DNA of 44,022 nucleotides from CABZJG01 sp965659715. GTDB lineage: Bacteria; Pseudomonadota; Alphaproteobacteria; Rhodobacterales; Rhodobacteraceae. The DNA is taken from the NCBI GenBank assembly GCA_965659715.1, contig CBFHXE010000015.1:1-44022 (forward strand), written 5' to 3'. A model generated the notes under the pieces. The model made no database searches. It worked only from the letters and a program-made list of their open reading frames with translations, and was not told the origin of the DNA. This document shows positions 7,068-15,434 of the stretch, one piece after another (the first letter of the stretch is position 1; every line of letters starts with the position of its first letter). The position numbers and the translations under genes are program-made.

Positions 7068-8552
7068 ATGAGCCAACGATTTAACAGACGCCAGATAGCG
7101 GCGCTGCTCACTGGGGCAGCTGTGGCAGGACCCGCTTGGCCCAGCGCGCCGCAAACATCGCTGCGCCCCAAAGCGCGGCCGCTGTTACCCGCCAAATCCC
7201 CAACCAGAGCGTTTTTTGAAAAATCCGGCTTGAAGGGCGAACTGGGCTGCGCCGCCGCGGCACTGGCCGATGGACGCCTGCTCACCACTGAAAACCAAAC
7301 CCAAGGCTTTGCACCAGCGAGCGTGGCCAAAGCCATTACCGCCGCCTATGCGCTCTATCATCTGGGGGCAAATTACCGGTTTCGCACGCAGATGATGATC
7401 ACCGGCACGCTGCAAGCGGGCGTGCTTGATGGTGATCTCATTCTGGCAGGTGGCGGCGATCCCACGTTGACCACAGACCGGCTGGCGGAACTTGCAAAGG
7501 CCTTGAAAACAGCTGGGGTAGATCAGGTTAACGGACGGTTTCTCTATCACCACGGTGATTTCCCCACTGTGCATCAGATAGATCCGGATCAACCAGTGCA
7601 CCTTGGGTACAACCCTTCGGTTGCGGGTCTAAATCTGAACTTTAACCGTGTCTTTTTTCAGTGGACCCGGGAAGGCAAAACCTATGATTTCAAATTGGAA
7701 GCCCGAGATTTAAAATTCCGCCCCAAGGTCAATACCGTGCATATGACCTCGGAACGTCGGGGGATGGAGGTTTTCAAATATTCCCAAACGCCAGAGCGAG
7801 AAACATGGTCGGTGGCCCGCAGCGCCTTGGGCAAAGGCGGCGGGCGCTGGTTGCCGCTGCGCCGCCCCGGGGCCTGTGCGGCAGATGTTTTTCACAGTCT
7901 TGCGCGGTACTACAAAATTGACCTGCCAGTACCGCAACAGGGCAGCCCAGACCCAGCGCATCGACCACTTTGCCATACGGACAGCGTAGAGCTGTCTGAT
8001 ATACTCGTTGATATGCTGAAAAACTCGGTCAACCTAACTGCGGAAGGTCTCGGCAGGGCTGCAACCCGCAAAGCCGGTGGGGATGCTTCGACACTGAGAA
8101 GCTCGGCGCAACATATGCAAGAGTGGGCAGCCCAGAAGCTGAACATGGCAGATGCGCATTTTGTTGACCATTCCGGACTAGGCGACAGGGCACGGATCAG
8201 CGCGCAGGACATGGTGCGCGGTCTAGTGGCGGCGCAACAGCTTATGCCGGATTTTCCATCTCTGCTCCGCCAGATCAGGCCGCGCGATACCCGCGGCAAT
8301 CTAGACCGGAAATCCACAGCGCTTATTCAGGCCAAAACCGGCACGTTGCATTTCGTCAGTGCGCTTGCTGGCTATGTCACCGAAGGGGTTGATACCCCCT
8401 ATGCCTTTGCGATTTTCACCCAAAACCTCGACCGCCGCGCGCGGCTGTCTATCTGGCAACGTGAAAGCTCAAAAGCAGCCGACTATTGGAACCAGAGGGC
8501 ACGCTATGTGCAGTATGTGCTGCTGGCCCGTTGGTCGAAACGCGGGTTATAG
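7068..8552 (+). CDS. dacB: D-alanyl-D-alanine carboxypeptidase / endopeptidase (PBP4, peptidase S13)
   Basis: This 494-residue penicillin-binding protein hydrolyses D-Ala from peptidoglycan stem peptides and/or cuts cross-links in the periplasm. The catalytic triad motifs are present: SVAK (Ser85, Lys88), NSVN (the SxN motif) and AKTGTL (KTG). The N terminus RFNRRQIAALLTGAAVAG has a twin-arginine-like RR followed by a hydrophobic stretch, so export by Tat is possible. It starts 13 bases after nadD and overlaps the convergent TerB-like gene by six bases. Confidence 0.92.
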   Translation: MSQRFNRRQIAALLTGAAVAGPAWPSAPQTSLRPKARPLLPAKSPTRAFFEKSGLKGELGCAAAALADGRLLTTENQTQGFAPASVAKAITAAYALYHLGANYRFRTQMMITGTLQAGVLDGDLILAGGGDPTLTTDRLAELAKALKTAGVDQVNGRFLYHHGDFPTVHQIDPDQPVHLGYNPSVAGLNLNFNRVFFQWTREGKTYDFKLEARDLKFRPKVNTVHMTSERRGMEVFKYSQTPERETWSVARSALGKGGGRWLPLRRPGACAADVFHSLARYYKIDLPVPQQGSPDPAHRPLCHTDSVELSDILVDMLKNSVNLTAEGLGRAATRKAGGDASTLRSSAQHMQEWAAQKLNMADAHFVDHSGLGDRARISAQDMVRGLVAAQQLMPDFPSLLRQIRPRDTRGNLDRKSTALIQAKTGTLHFVSALAGYVTEGVDTPYAFAIFTQNLDRRARLSIWQRESSKAADYWNQRARYVQYVLLARWSKRGL

Positions 8553-8981
8553 GGTTAAATGCCGCGCCCGTGCGCCGCGCTCGATCGCGGCTGCGTGCAG
8601 ACGGTCAATGGTCAACTGATAGCGCATTTCTTCCAATAGCCGCAGTTCCGGCTCGCGGATAATGCCATCGGCGGCGGCCACATCACAGCACAGGGCATAG
8701 GCGGTTTCATAAAGCTCTTCGGGCAGGTTGGTTTTGACCAGTCCAAACAGCGCATCCAGACCGTCCTCTTGTTCGAAAAGGTCAAACACCACTTGTAACA
8801 TGATATTGAGCCGGTCGATATCATATTGCGCAAAGATCGGCAGGTTGTTGACGGTGGATTGAATTTTGACCAATTCAGCGGTCAGAATGTTTTCATCCGA
8901 TGCCGATACGGCCATCATCAACACCAAAAGACAATCCTGCGGCGTCATCACATGGGGAGAATCCTGGGTCAAAATAGCCAC
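8547..8981 (-). CDS. TerB-like (tellurite resistance TerB family) protein
   Basis: This soluble all-helical protein of about 144 residues resembles the TerB family: acidic helices (LLVLMMAVSASDENILTAEL, CDVAAADGIIREPELRLLEE) of the type that binds divalent metal in TerB. Such proteins are common and rarely tied to tellurite; many are scaffolds for stress responses. The start is uncertain: GTG at 8981 gives the longest frame, whereas a TTG at 8972 lies eight bases after AAAGG and an ATG at 8948 is also possible. It diverges from lysK and converges with dacB. Confidence 0.75.
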   Translation of the reverse strand: MAILTQDSPHVMTPQDCLLVLMMAVSASDENILTAELVKIQSTVNNLPIFAQYDIDRLNIMLQVVFDLFEQEDGLDALFGLVKTNLPEELYETAYALCCDVAAADGIIREPELRLLEEMRYQLTIDRLHAAAIERGARARHLTL

Positions 8982-9011
8982 CTTTGATACTGTTTGTTGC
9001 AGTGCAGAATA

Positions 9012-9040
9012 TTGACCTATCCTACTGCTGGCAATAGTAA
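9012..9040 (+). promoter_or_regulatory. Likely lysK promoter (-35 TTGACC, -10 TAGTAA)
   Basis: TTGACC (9012-9017) and TAGTAA (9035-9040) are 17 bases apart, the preferred sigma-70 spacing, and lie 50 bases before the lysK start. Transcription would begin near 9047, exactly where the hairpin at 9047-9070 begins. Confidence 0.4.
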
Positions 9041-9046
9041 GCAGGG

Positions 9047-9070
9047 AAATGCGCTACTTTTGGCGCATTT
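9047..9070 (+). repeat. Perfect inverted repeat in the lysK leader
   Basis: AAATGCGC (9047-9054) and GCGCATTT (9063-9070) form a perfect 8-bp stem with an 8-base loop, 20 bases before the lysK start and outside its GGAGA ribosome binding site (9080-9084). If the promoter at 9012-9040 is right, the stem would sit at the very 5' end of the mRNA, where such structures often protect against decay. Confidence 0.5.
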
Positions 9071-9090
9071 GTTTAATTCGGAGAATCGAT

Positions 9091-10671
9091 ATGTCTGATC
9101 TGCGCGACGCTGCGCTCAGCGCAAAAGCCTGGCCCTTTGAAGAGGCGCGGCGGGTGCTGAAACGCTATCAAAAAGCGCCGCCTGACAAGGGCTATGTTCT
9201 GTTTCAAACCGGCTATGGACCATCGGGCCTGCCGCATATCGGGACCTTCGGGGAAGTTGCGCGCACCACAATGGTGATGCGGGCGTTTCGCGAAATTAGC
9301 GATATTCCCACCAAGCTGATTTGTTTTTCCGATGATCTGGACGGCATGCGCAAAGTGCCGGGCAATATCCCCAACCCCGAAAAGCTTGAGCCATATTTGC
9401 AAATGCCGCTCACTTCGGTGCCCGACCCCTTTGGCACTCATGAAAGCTTTGGCCATCACAACAACGCCATGCTGCGCCGGTTTCTAGATACCTTTGGCTT
9501 TGAGTATGAGTTTTATTCGGCCACCGAATTTTATCGCTCGGGCCGGTTTGACAGCGTTTTAAGGCGCGCGGCGGAAAAATATGACGAGATCATGGAAGTG
9601 ATGCTCGCCAGTTTGCGCGAAGAGCGCCGGCAAAGCTATTCTATCTTCCTTCCCATTCATCCCGACACCGGCCGGGTGCTATATGTTCAGATGAAAACGG
9701 TGGATGCGGCGGCAGGAACCATCACCTTTGACGACGAAGACGGGGTTGAGCATACGCTGCCGGTCACGGGCGGCAATGTGAAACTGCAATGGAAGCCGGA
9801 TTTCGGCGCCCGCTGGGCAGCTTTGGGCGTTGATTTTGAAATGTATGGCAAGGATCATTCCACCAATACCGCCATCTATGATAAAATTTGCCGCATCCTT
9901 GGCCATCGCGCGCCCGAGCATTTTTCATATGAGCTGTTTCTGGATGAAAACGGGCATAAAATTTCCAAAACGTCGGGCAATGGCGTGTCGATTGACGAAT
10001 GGCTGACCTATGCCAATACCGAAAGCCTTTCGTATTTCATGTATCTTAAGCCCAAAACCGCAAAGCGGATGCATTTTGATGTGATCCCGAAAGCGATGGA
10101 TGAGTATCAGCAGCAGCTGCGCGCCTATGAAGGTCAGGATATCAAAGCAAAGCTGAACAATCCGGTGTTTCATATCCACGGCCATAATGTGCCGGCGCCG
10201 GATATGGTGGTGCCGTTTTCCATGCTGCTGAACCTTGCTTCCGTTGCGAATGTCGAGGAAAAAGACCAGCTTTGGGGATTTATCAAACGCTACACCCCCG
10301 AGGCTTCGGCCGAAACCCACCCGGGGCTGGATCAGGCGGCAGAATTTGCAGTGCGCTACTACAATGATTTTGTCAAACCGGCCAAGGTCTACCGCGCACC
10401 TAGCGATCTTGAACGCGAAGCGCTTAGCGATTTGCGAGATCAGCTTTCATCCTATGACGGACCATTGGACGACGAAGCACTGCAAAGCCTTGTCTTTGCC
10501 TGCGGCCGCGAGCGCTTTGAGCCGCTGCGCGACTGGTTCAAAGCCATTTACGAAGTGCTATTGGGGGCCAGCCAGGGGCCGCGGTTCGGCGGATTTATCG
10601 CGCTTTACGGGGTGGCAGAAACAGCCGCGCTGATCGAGGCCGCACTGGCAGGAGACTTTATAAAAGACTAA
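9091..10671 (+). CDS. lysK: Lysyl-tRNA synthetase, class I
   Basis: This class I enzyme charges tRNA-Lys and is unrelated to the class II LysRS of most bacteria; class I LysRS is typical of alphaproteobacteria, spirochaetes and archaea. The 526 residues show the class I ATP-binding signature GPSGLPHIG (43-51, the HIGH equivalent), KISKTSG (290-296, the KMSKS equivalent) and the family segment YGKDHSTNTAIYDKICRI. ATG at 9091 is chosen because GGAGA precedes it by six bases and the upstream in-frame ATG at 9049 adds a non-conserved extension that overlaps the leader hairpin. Confidence 0.95.
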   Translation: MSDLRDAALSAKAWPFEEARRVLKRYQKAPPDKGYVLFQTGYGPSGLPHIGTFGEVARTTMVMRAFREISDIPTKLICFSDDLDGMRKVPGNIPNPEKLEPYLQMPLTSVPDPFGTHESFGHHNNAMLRRFLDTFGFEYEFYSATEFYRSGRFDSVLRRAAEKYDEIMEVMLASLREERRQSYSIFLPIHPDTGRVLYVQMKTVDAAAGTITFDDEDGVEHTLPVTGGNVKLQWKPDFGARWAALGVDFEMYGKDHSTNTAIYDKICRILGHRAPEHFSYELFLDENGHKISKTSGNGVSIDEWLTYANTESLSYFMYLKPKTAKRMHFDVIPKAMDEYQQQLRAYEGQDIKAKLNNPVFHIHGHNVPAPDMVVPFSMLLNLASVANVEEKDQLWGFIKRYTPEASAETHPGLDQAAEFAVRYYNDFVKPAKVYRAPSDLEREALSDLRDQLSSYDGPLDDEALQSLVFACGRERFEPLRDWFKAIYEVLLGASQGPRFGGFIALYGVAETAALIEAALAGDFIKD

Positions 10672-10752
10672 ACTGCACAACGGCATCAACAGACCGAGAA
10701 TTGATTTTCACTTGCGGCGCGCTAGATGAACATCAATAAAGAGGATGTTATA

Positions 10753-11154
10753 ATGCGTATATTTGCAATTTTGTGGCTTATATTAATGTTAAGCTCTCCG
10801 CTTGCCGCCGGAGAAAAAGAGGACGTGCAAGCCATAATTAATGGCCAAATCGAAGCCTTTCAAAAAGATGATTTTGTGGCCGCCTTTACCTATGCCAGCC
10901 CATCGATCCGCTCGATGTTTGGCACGCCTGAAAACTTTGGCAAAATGGTTCAGCGCGGCTACCCCATGGTCTGGCGACCAAAAGACGTTCGGTTTCTTGA
11001 TTTTGAAAGCACGCCTGCAGGGCTTATGCAGTCCCTTCAAATCGTCGATCAAGCCGGCAAAGTCCATTACCTGAGATATCTTATGGTCAGTACCAGTAAA
11101 GGCTGGAAAATCTCGGGTGTGCAATTCATCAACCCTGCAGAGTTCAGCGCCTAA
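10753..11154 (+). CDS. DUF4864 secreted protein
   Basis: The 133-residue product has a signal peptide (MRIFAILWLILMLSSPLAA) and a mature domain of the DUF4864 type, marked by QIEAFQKDDFVAAFTYASP and FGTPENFGKMVQRGYPMVW. The fold is probably NTF2/cystatin-like; no activity is known. ATG at 10753 is preferred to the ATG at 10726 because GAGG (10741-10744) precedes it and the signal peptide then starts properly. A weak promoter candidate (TTGATT at 10701, TAGATG at 10723) lies upstream. Confidence 0.75.
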   Translation: MRIFAILWLILMLSSPLAAGEKEDVQAIINGQIEAFQKDDFVAAFTYASPSIRSMFGTPENFGKMVQRGYPMVWRPKDVRFLDFESTPAGLMQSLQIVDQAGKVHYLRYLMVSTSKGWKISGVQFINPAEFSA

Positions 11155-11193
11155 CGCAACCGGGCAGCGTACGGAGCCAAAATCAGTCATTAA

Positions 11194-11241
11194 GCAGGGC
11201 CGACTAGGCTGACGTGAAACCGTTAACCAAAAAGGCCCTGC
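11194..11241 (+). repeat. Inverted repeat ending at the beta-helix start codon
   Basis: GCAGGGCC (11194-11201) and GGCCCTGC (11234-11241) are perfect 8-base complements separated by 32 bases. The second arm covers most of the only Shine-Dalgarno-like AAGG (11232-11235) and stops one base before the ATG at 11242. In the transcript it could fold and hide the ribosome binding site. Confidence 0.5.
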
Positions 11242-13509
11242 ATGAGCATATCAAGCTCCACTCTTCCCACTTTTTCACCCCCTGCGTTTAAAGCCGGCCT
11301 TGCCAATTGGTCAAGCGGCGATGGTACGTCCGGCTCGGACAGCTATGCCGCAATGTCCGAAGCTGCCTATGTGCCCAATGACAGCGATTTTTCCGGCTGC
11401 CTTGAGCTGATCAAAACCCGATCGGTGCAAAAATTGCGGGCTTTTGCCAAAACCCCGATGCAGCCGGAGAACTATCTTCGGGTCAGCACCCGGATCAAAT
11501 CAGTGACCGGCAACCTGCCTGCGGTTCGGATTGCCGCATGGGCTGGCAACGGCAGTGATGATTGGGTCAGCGCTGCCACCCAAATCGGGCCGTCTGTGGC
11601 GCTCAGCGCAGCAGGTGAGGTGGTTGAAATTTCCGCTATTGTCGGGCCGGGGCTGCGTGATGGGGTCGATATGGTGTGGGGCTCTGAGCCGACATACGGG
11701 CATTTCGGTCTTAATTTAACCGGCGCTAGCGGCGGCATTGTGCGGATTGACGACTTTGAAATCCAAGATGTGACCGGCCTGTTTCACCGCGAAATGATCA
11801 ATGTGGTGGATGTGCGCGATTACGGCGCTCTTGGGGACGATAAAACCGATAATTACAATGCATTTGTCGCTGCTGATCAGGCGGCAAACGGGCGTCAATT
11901 GCTGGTGCCCGAGGGAACCTATCACATTACCCGTGGTCTGTCGCTCAGCGCGCCTGTGCAAATTCAGGGGCGGCTTGTGATGCCGGATGATGCGCCTTTG
12001 GTGCTCAGCAAATCCTATAACCTGTACGCCTATATCGATGCGTTCAAATCAGAAGAGCTGGCGTTTAAAAAGGCGTTTCAGGCTTTGCTGAACAGCGGCG
12101 ATCACGACTCGCTTGATCTGAGCGGACGCACCATTGCCGTTACAGAACCGATTGATATGCAAGCGGCTGTGGCCAACAGGACCGAATATGCCCAGCGCCG
12201 GGTGATCCGCAACGGTCAGTTTTATGCTCAGGGCGACAGTGCGTGGGAAAATGAAGTTGTCAATTCGGTTGCAACTTATGATCAAAACACTCCGAAAGTT
12301 TTGAAAAATGTTGTGGATGTGGCCAATATTCCGGTCGGTGCCTTGGTTGAAGGTCACGGGGTTGGGCGCGAAATTTACGTCAAATCAAAAAATGTTGCGG
12401 CGCAGGAAGTGACCTTATCCGAAGCCTTATTTGACGCGGATGGCACCCAAAATTTTAGCTTTACACGGTTTAAATACCTGCTGGATTTCAGCGGCTTCGA
12501 AAAGCTGTCAAAGTTCTCTTTGCAAAACATTGAATTTCAATGCAACAGCAAAGCCAGCGGTATCATGCTGGCGCGTACGGGATATATTTTTCATATCAAA
12601 GATTGTTTCATCACGCGGCCCAAGTACCGCGGGTTGACCTCCATCGGGACCGCCTGTCAGGGCATGCTGGTGGATCGCTGTCATTTTATGACTGCCGAAC
12701 CAGATACCAAATCCCAAGACCGCATCAGCGTTGCAATCAATGCCAATGGCAATGATGTCAAACTGCGTGAAAACTGGGCCTCGCAGTTTCGCCATTTCGC
12801 CATCCTCAGCGGATCCAACAATATCGTCAGCGGCAATCACTTTTATCAAGGCGATGGCGTGGCCAATGGTATCCGGCTCGCCGGCTTGGCGATGGCCAAA
12901 TCGAACACTGCCACCACTGTTGTTGGCAATTATGTGGACAATTGCTTTTTAGAGTGGACTAATGAACATGATCCCACACGGGATTTCACCTCGGGTTTTG
13001 GCTTTTCCGCGCTTTCCGTGAGCGACAATGTATTTTTAAGCGGTGATGTCGCCGATTGGTTTGCCTATCTTGTGATCAAACCGTTTGGCAGCGGCCACGG
13101 GATTTCAAATCTAACGGTCAATGGCAATAACTTCCGCTCTATCAATGGCACCATCAACCGGGTGGAACGCATCGACACCAGCTATGCAGATATTGACCGC
13201 ACCCGTTTGTGGCATATTCAGTTTTTGGGGAATAATTTTAACAATATAAGAACCCGACGCCAAAACCCTTTACGTCTTAGCCACACGCAAAATTCGGCCT
13301 CCTCTGTCTGGAATATTGAAACCGGCGGGCAACTGCCGTTTACAGGGTATGCCCGCGATGTCGAAGCGCTGGTGGCCAAAAGCGAAATCAAGTCATCCTC
13401 AAATCATAAAACCTATCACATGCCCTATGTGACTTTGGAAAATGGCTCGGCCAAAGATCGGGTCAATCTGAACTGGCCAGAAGCCGTCAAAGGCCAGATG
13501 GTGCTCTAG
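11242..13509 (+). CDS. Right-handed parallel beta-helix protein (pectate-lyase-3 / GH28-related type)
   Basis: The 755-residue protein has an N-terminal jelly-roll-like region (about 1-180) and then the opening motif of the pectate_lyase_3 superfamily, VRDYGALGDDKTDN (191-204), with VPEGTYHI shortly after. A long series of short strand repeats follows (NGNNF, VSDNVF, VSGNHF), as expected for a right-handed beta-helix. Such proteins bind or cut acidic polysaccharides, or act as tail-spike-like adhesins. No signal peptide is visible, so export would need another route, or it acts in the cell. No catalytic residues were assigned. An RNA hairpin may cover its start, and it is followed 85 bases later by a protein of unknown function. 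Confidence 0.75.
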   Translation: MSISSSTLPTFSPPAFKAGLANWSSGDGTSGSDSYAAMSEAAYVPNDSDFSGCLELIKTRSVQKLRAFAKTPMQPENYLRVSTRIKSVTGNLPAVRIAAWAGNGSDDWVSAATQIGPSVALSAAGEVVEISAIVGPGLRDGVDMVWGSEPTYGHFGLNLTGASGGIVRIDDFEIQDVTGLFHREMINVVDVRDYGALGDDKTDNYNAFVAADQAANGRQLLVPEGTYHITRGLSLSAPVQIQGRLVMPDDAPLVLSKSYNLYAYIDAFKSEELAFKKAFQALLNSGDHDSLDLSGRTIAVTEPIDMQAAVANRTEYAQRRVIRNGQFYAQGDSAWENEVVNSVATYDQNTPKVLKNVVDVANIPVGALVEGHGVGREIYVKSKNVAAQEVTLSEALFDADGTQNFSFTRFKYLLDFSGFEKLSKFSLQNIEFQCNSKASGIMLARTGYIFHIKDCFITRPKYRGLTSIGTACQGMLVDRCHFMTAEPDTKSQDRISVAINANGNDVKLRENWASQFRHFAILSGSNNIVSGNHFYQGDGVANGIRLAGLAMAKSNTATTVVGNYVDNCFLEWTNEHDPTRDFTSGFGFSALSVSDNVFLSGDVADWFAYLVIKPFGSGHGISNLTVNGNNFRSINGTINRVERIDTSYADIDRTRLWHIQFLGNNFNNIRTRRQNPLRLSHTQNSASSVWNIETGGQLPFTGYARDVEALVAKSEIKSSSNHKTYHMPYVTLENGSAKDRVNLNWPEAVKGQMVL

Positions 13510-13594
13510 ATTAGATGCGATCGCTGACCGCTGGCTCTGGTCAACTGGCCTGCAACCAAGTATAGCGCCACAGGCAGACACTAAGAGGCGCGTG

Positions 13595-14440
13595 ATGACC
13601 GATCCCGACGAGCTGAGCAAAACGATCATCGAAGATCGTGCGGCCCGCGGCCAGCCAATTTCAAAACTGGGCTATTTTTGCGCGCCGTTCCGGCCGCAAA
13701 GCGGCCCGCTGTCGGATCGGGTGATCAAAGTCTATCGCAGCTTGGCCGATGACGCCGCGCTGGATCGTTTGGCACAGGCGCATAGTGATTATGCCGCGCT
13801 GCTCAAGCGCACTAAGGTTGGATTGCCGGAAACCGAATTTCACCTGCTTGATCTCGGCGGCCAGCGCACGCCGGTGGTAGTGCAACAGGCGCTTGATGCG
13901 CGCAGCATGATGCGCCCGCAATTGATCGCCGCAGATCGGCAAACCGCGCTAATGCTGATGGCAGCCGCGGGCGACGTAATCGCTGGTTTCTGGAATACGC
14001 TCGAAGACGGTGATGGACGGGTTGGATTTCATCCCTCAATTCGCAATTTTGCAATTGTGGACGGGCGAGCAATGTTTTTTGACACCTTTCCGCCGCTGAT
14101 CGGATATTCGCGCGATGAAATGGGCGACATGCTGCTGCAGTTTTCCGAAAAACGGCTGATGCGCTGGATCGGGCCGATGCTTAAGCAAAAAGTCAATGCC
14201 ATTCAGGATGAATGGTATTCGCCGCCCGAAACTCTGGTCGGATTGGTCGGTAGCGCCTGCCGGCTGCGCCCCGATGACTCCGAGGCGTTTCTAAGCTGGG
14301 GGCGTGATTTTGCCCAAAGTCAAATGCCGCGCTGGTCGGATGAAGCACTTGCCGGCCTAAAAAAGCCGCCGCGTTTGCCTGGATACTGGACCGGATTTCG
14401 CAAACTTCTGGGATTGCAGGGTGAACCAAACATTCAATAA
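13595..14440 (+). CDS. Uncharacterised protein, possibly DUF6206-like (kinase-like fold?)
   Basis: This 281-residue soluble protein has no signal peptide. The segment HPSIRNFAIVDGRAMFFDTFPPL (about 147-169) is reminiscent of the catalytic/metal-binding loop region of aminoglycoside-phosphotransferase-like proteins, where an Asn and later an Asp contact metal and ATP; from memory a similar VDG...FDTFPP motif occurs in DUF6206 proteins. This is suggestive only. AGAGG (13584-13588) supports ATG 13595 over GTG 13592. It follows the beta-helix gene and ends seven bases from convergent glpR, so the two could be a functional unit. Confidence 0.5.
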   Translation: MTDPDELSKTIIEDRAARGQPISKLGYFCAPFRPQSGPLSDRVIKVYRSLADDAALDRLAQAHSDYAALLKRTKVGLPETEFHLLDLGGQRTPVVVQQALDARSMMRPQLIAADRQTALMLMAAAGDVIAGFWNTLEDGDGRVGFHPSIRNFAIVDGRAMFFDTFPPLIGYSRDEMGDMLLQFSEKRLMRWIGPMLKQKVNAIQDEWYSPPETLVGLVGSACRLRPDDSEAFLSWGRDFAQSQMPRWSDEALAGLKKPPRLPGYWTGFRKLLGLQGEPNIQ

Positions 14441-14447
14441 TCGCACC

Positions 14448-15209
14448 CTAAGGGCAAAGATGAACCGCTGTGTCCCAAGCCGCGCACCGTTCTGCCAAGG
14501 CAGGCGGAACCGCAGCATCTGTGAACATGGCTGAAAGCGCTTTGAGTGATGTGATCCGCACCGGTGCGCTGCGTTGGAATTTTGACTGATCGGCCACCAA
14601 AAATATCTGCCGCGCCTGTTCAATGATGGTCTGGCTGACGCCCACCTCTTGAATATCAAAATCCAGCAGATCCCCGTCCTGATCCAAGGCTGAGCAGCCG
14701 ATGACGGCATAATCCACTTTAAAGCGTTCAATGCTTTGCTGGGTCAATGTCCCAACAAGCCCGCCATCTTTGCGCCGTAACACTCCCCCCGCCAGAATAA
14801 TTTCACAGCTTTTGTTGGCGGCGAGGATCGAGGCAACATTTATGTTATTGGTCACCACCATCAGGTTGGTGTGATCCAGCAGCGCCTTGGCCACCGCTTC
14901 GGTGGTGGTGCCAATGTTCAAAAACACCGAACAGTCCGACGGAATATGCGCCGCGCATTTGGCCGCAATTGAGGCCTTCGCCTCGGCATTCAGCTCGCGG
15001 CGTTGGCTATAGGCGATATTCACCGTGCCCGAGGCCATAATCGCGCCGCCATGCACCCGCTCTAACTGGCCAGTTTCCGCGAGATCGCTGAGATCGCGGC
15101 GGATGGTTTGAAGGCTGACACCAAAATGCTCGGCCAATCCCTCAACCGTGACCTTGCCTTGGCTTTGGGCAATTTCAAGAATATCAGGATGGCGGAAGGT
15201 CTGCGACAT
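14448..15209 (-). CDS. glpR: Glycerol-3-phosphate regulon repressor, DeoR family
   Basis: GlpR represses glycerol phosphate catabolism and is released by glycerol 3-phosphate. The 253 residues contain an N-terminal DeoR helix-turn-helix (VEGLAEHFGVSLQTIRRDL, about 22-40, then RVHGGA) and a C-terminal DeoRC sugar-phosphate sensor with the loops NIGTTTEAVA, TNNINVASILA and VIGCSALDQDGDL. It diverges from glpD-glpK across 225 bases containing tandem TTTATG-based repeats, the classical layout for a local repressor. GGAG lies upstream of the start. Confidence 0.88.
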   Translation of the reverse strand: MSQTFRHPDILEIAQSQGKVTVEGLAEHFGVSLQTIRRDLSDLAETGQLERVHGGAIMASGTVNIAYSQRRELNAEAKASIAAKCAAHIPSDCSVFLNIGTTTEAVAKALLDHTNLMVVTNNINVASILAANKSCEIILAGGVLRRKDGGLVGTLTQQSIERFKVDYAVIGCSALDQDGDLLDFDIQEVGVSQTIIEQARQIFLVADQSKFQRSAPVRITSLKALSAMFTDAAVPPALAERCAAWDTAVHLCP

Positions 15210-15293
15210 GAAAGCTCCGTTTTTAAGTTAGACATCACACCCCGGCTCATCTGGTCAAGCGCAAACCGGCCGCCAGCGCGCAAAAAGCGGCAT

Positions 15294-15313
15294 TTTATGA
15301 TCGTTTATGTTCG
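15294..15313. promoter_or_regulatory. Candidate GlpR operator (tandem repeat)
   Basis: TTTATGATCG and TTTATGTTCG stand directly head to tail, 10 bp apart (one helical turn), between glpR and glpD. The second copy continues as TATGTTCGATA (15306-15316), which matches one half of the Escherichia coli GlpR consensus. A third, weaker copy (TTTATGCGAG) lies at 15378-15387. DeoR-family regulators often bind such arrays. Confidence 0.5.
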
Positions 15314-15434
15314 ATATTGCGTTTTTTAGCTTTAAATTGACCAAATTCGCGCGTATATGGACGTTAAACCGATTATTTTTATGCGAGCGTTAGCGCTAGT
15401 ACCTTGGCGGCCAATTTTCAAAAAGGAGCCAACC

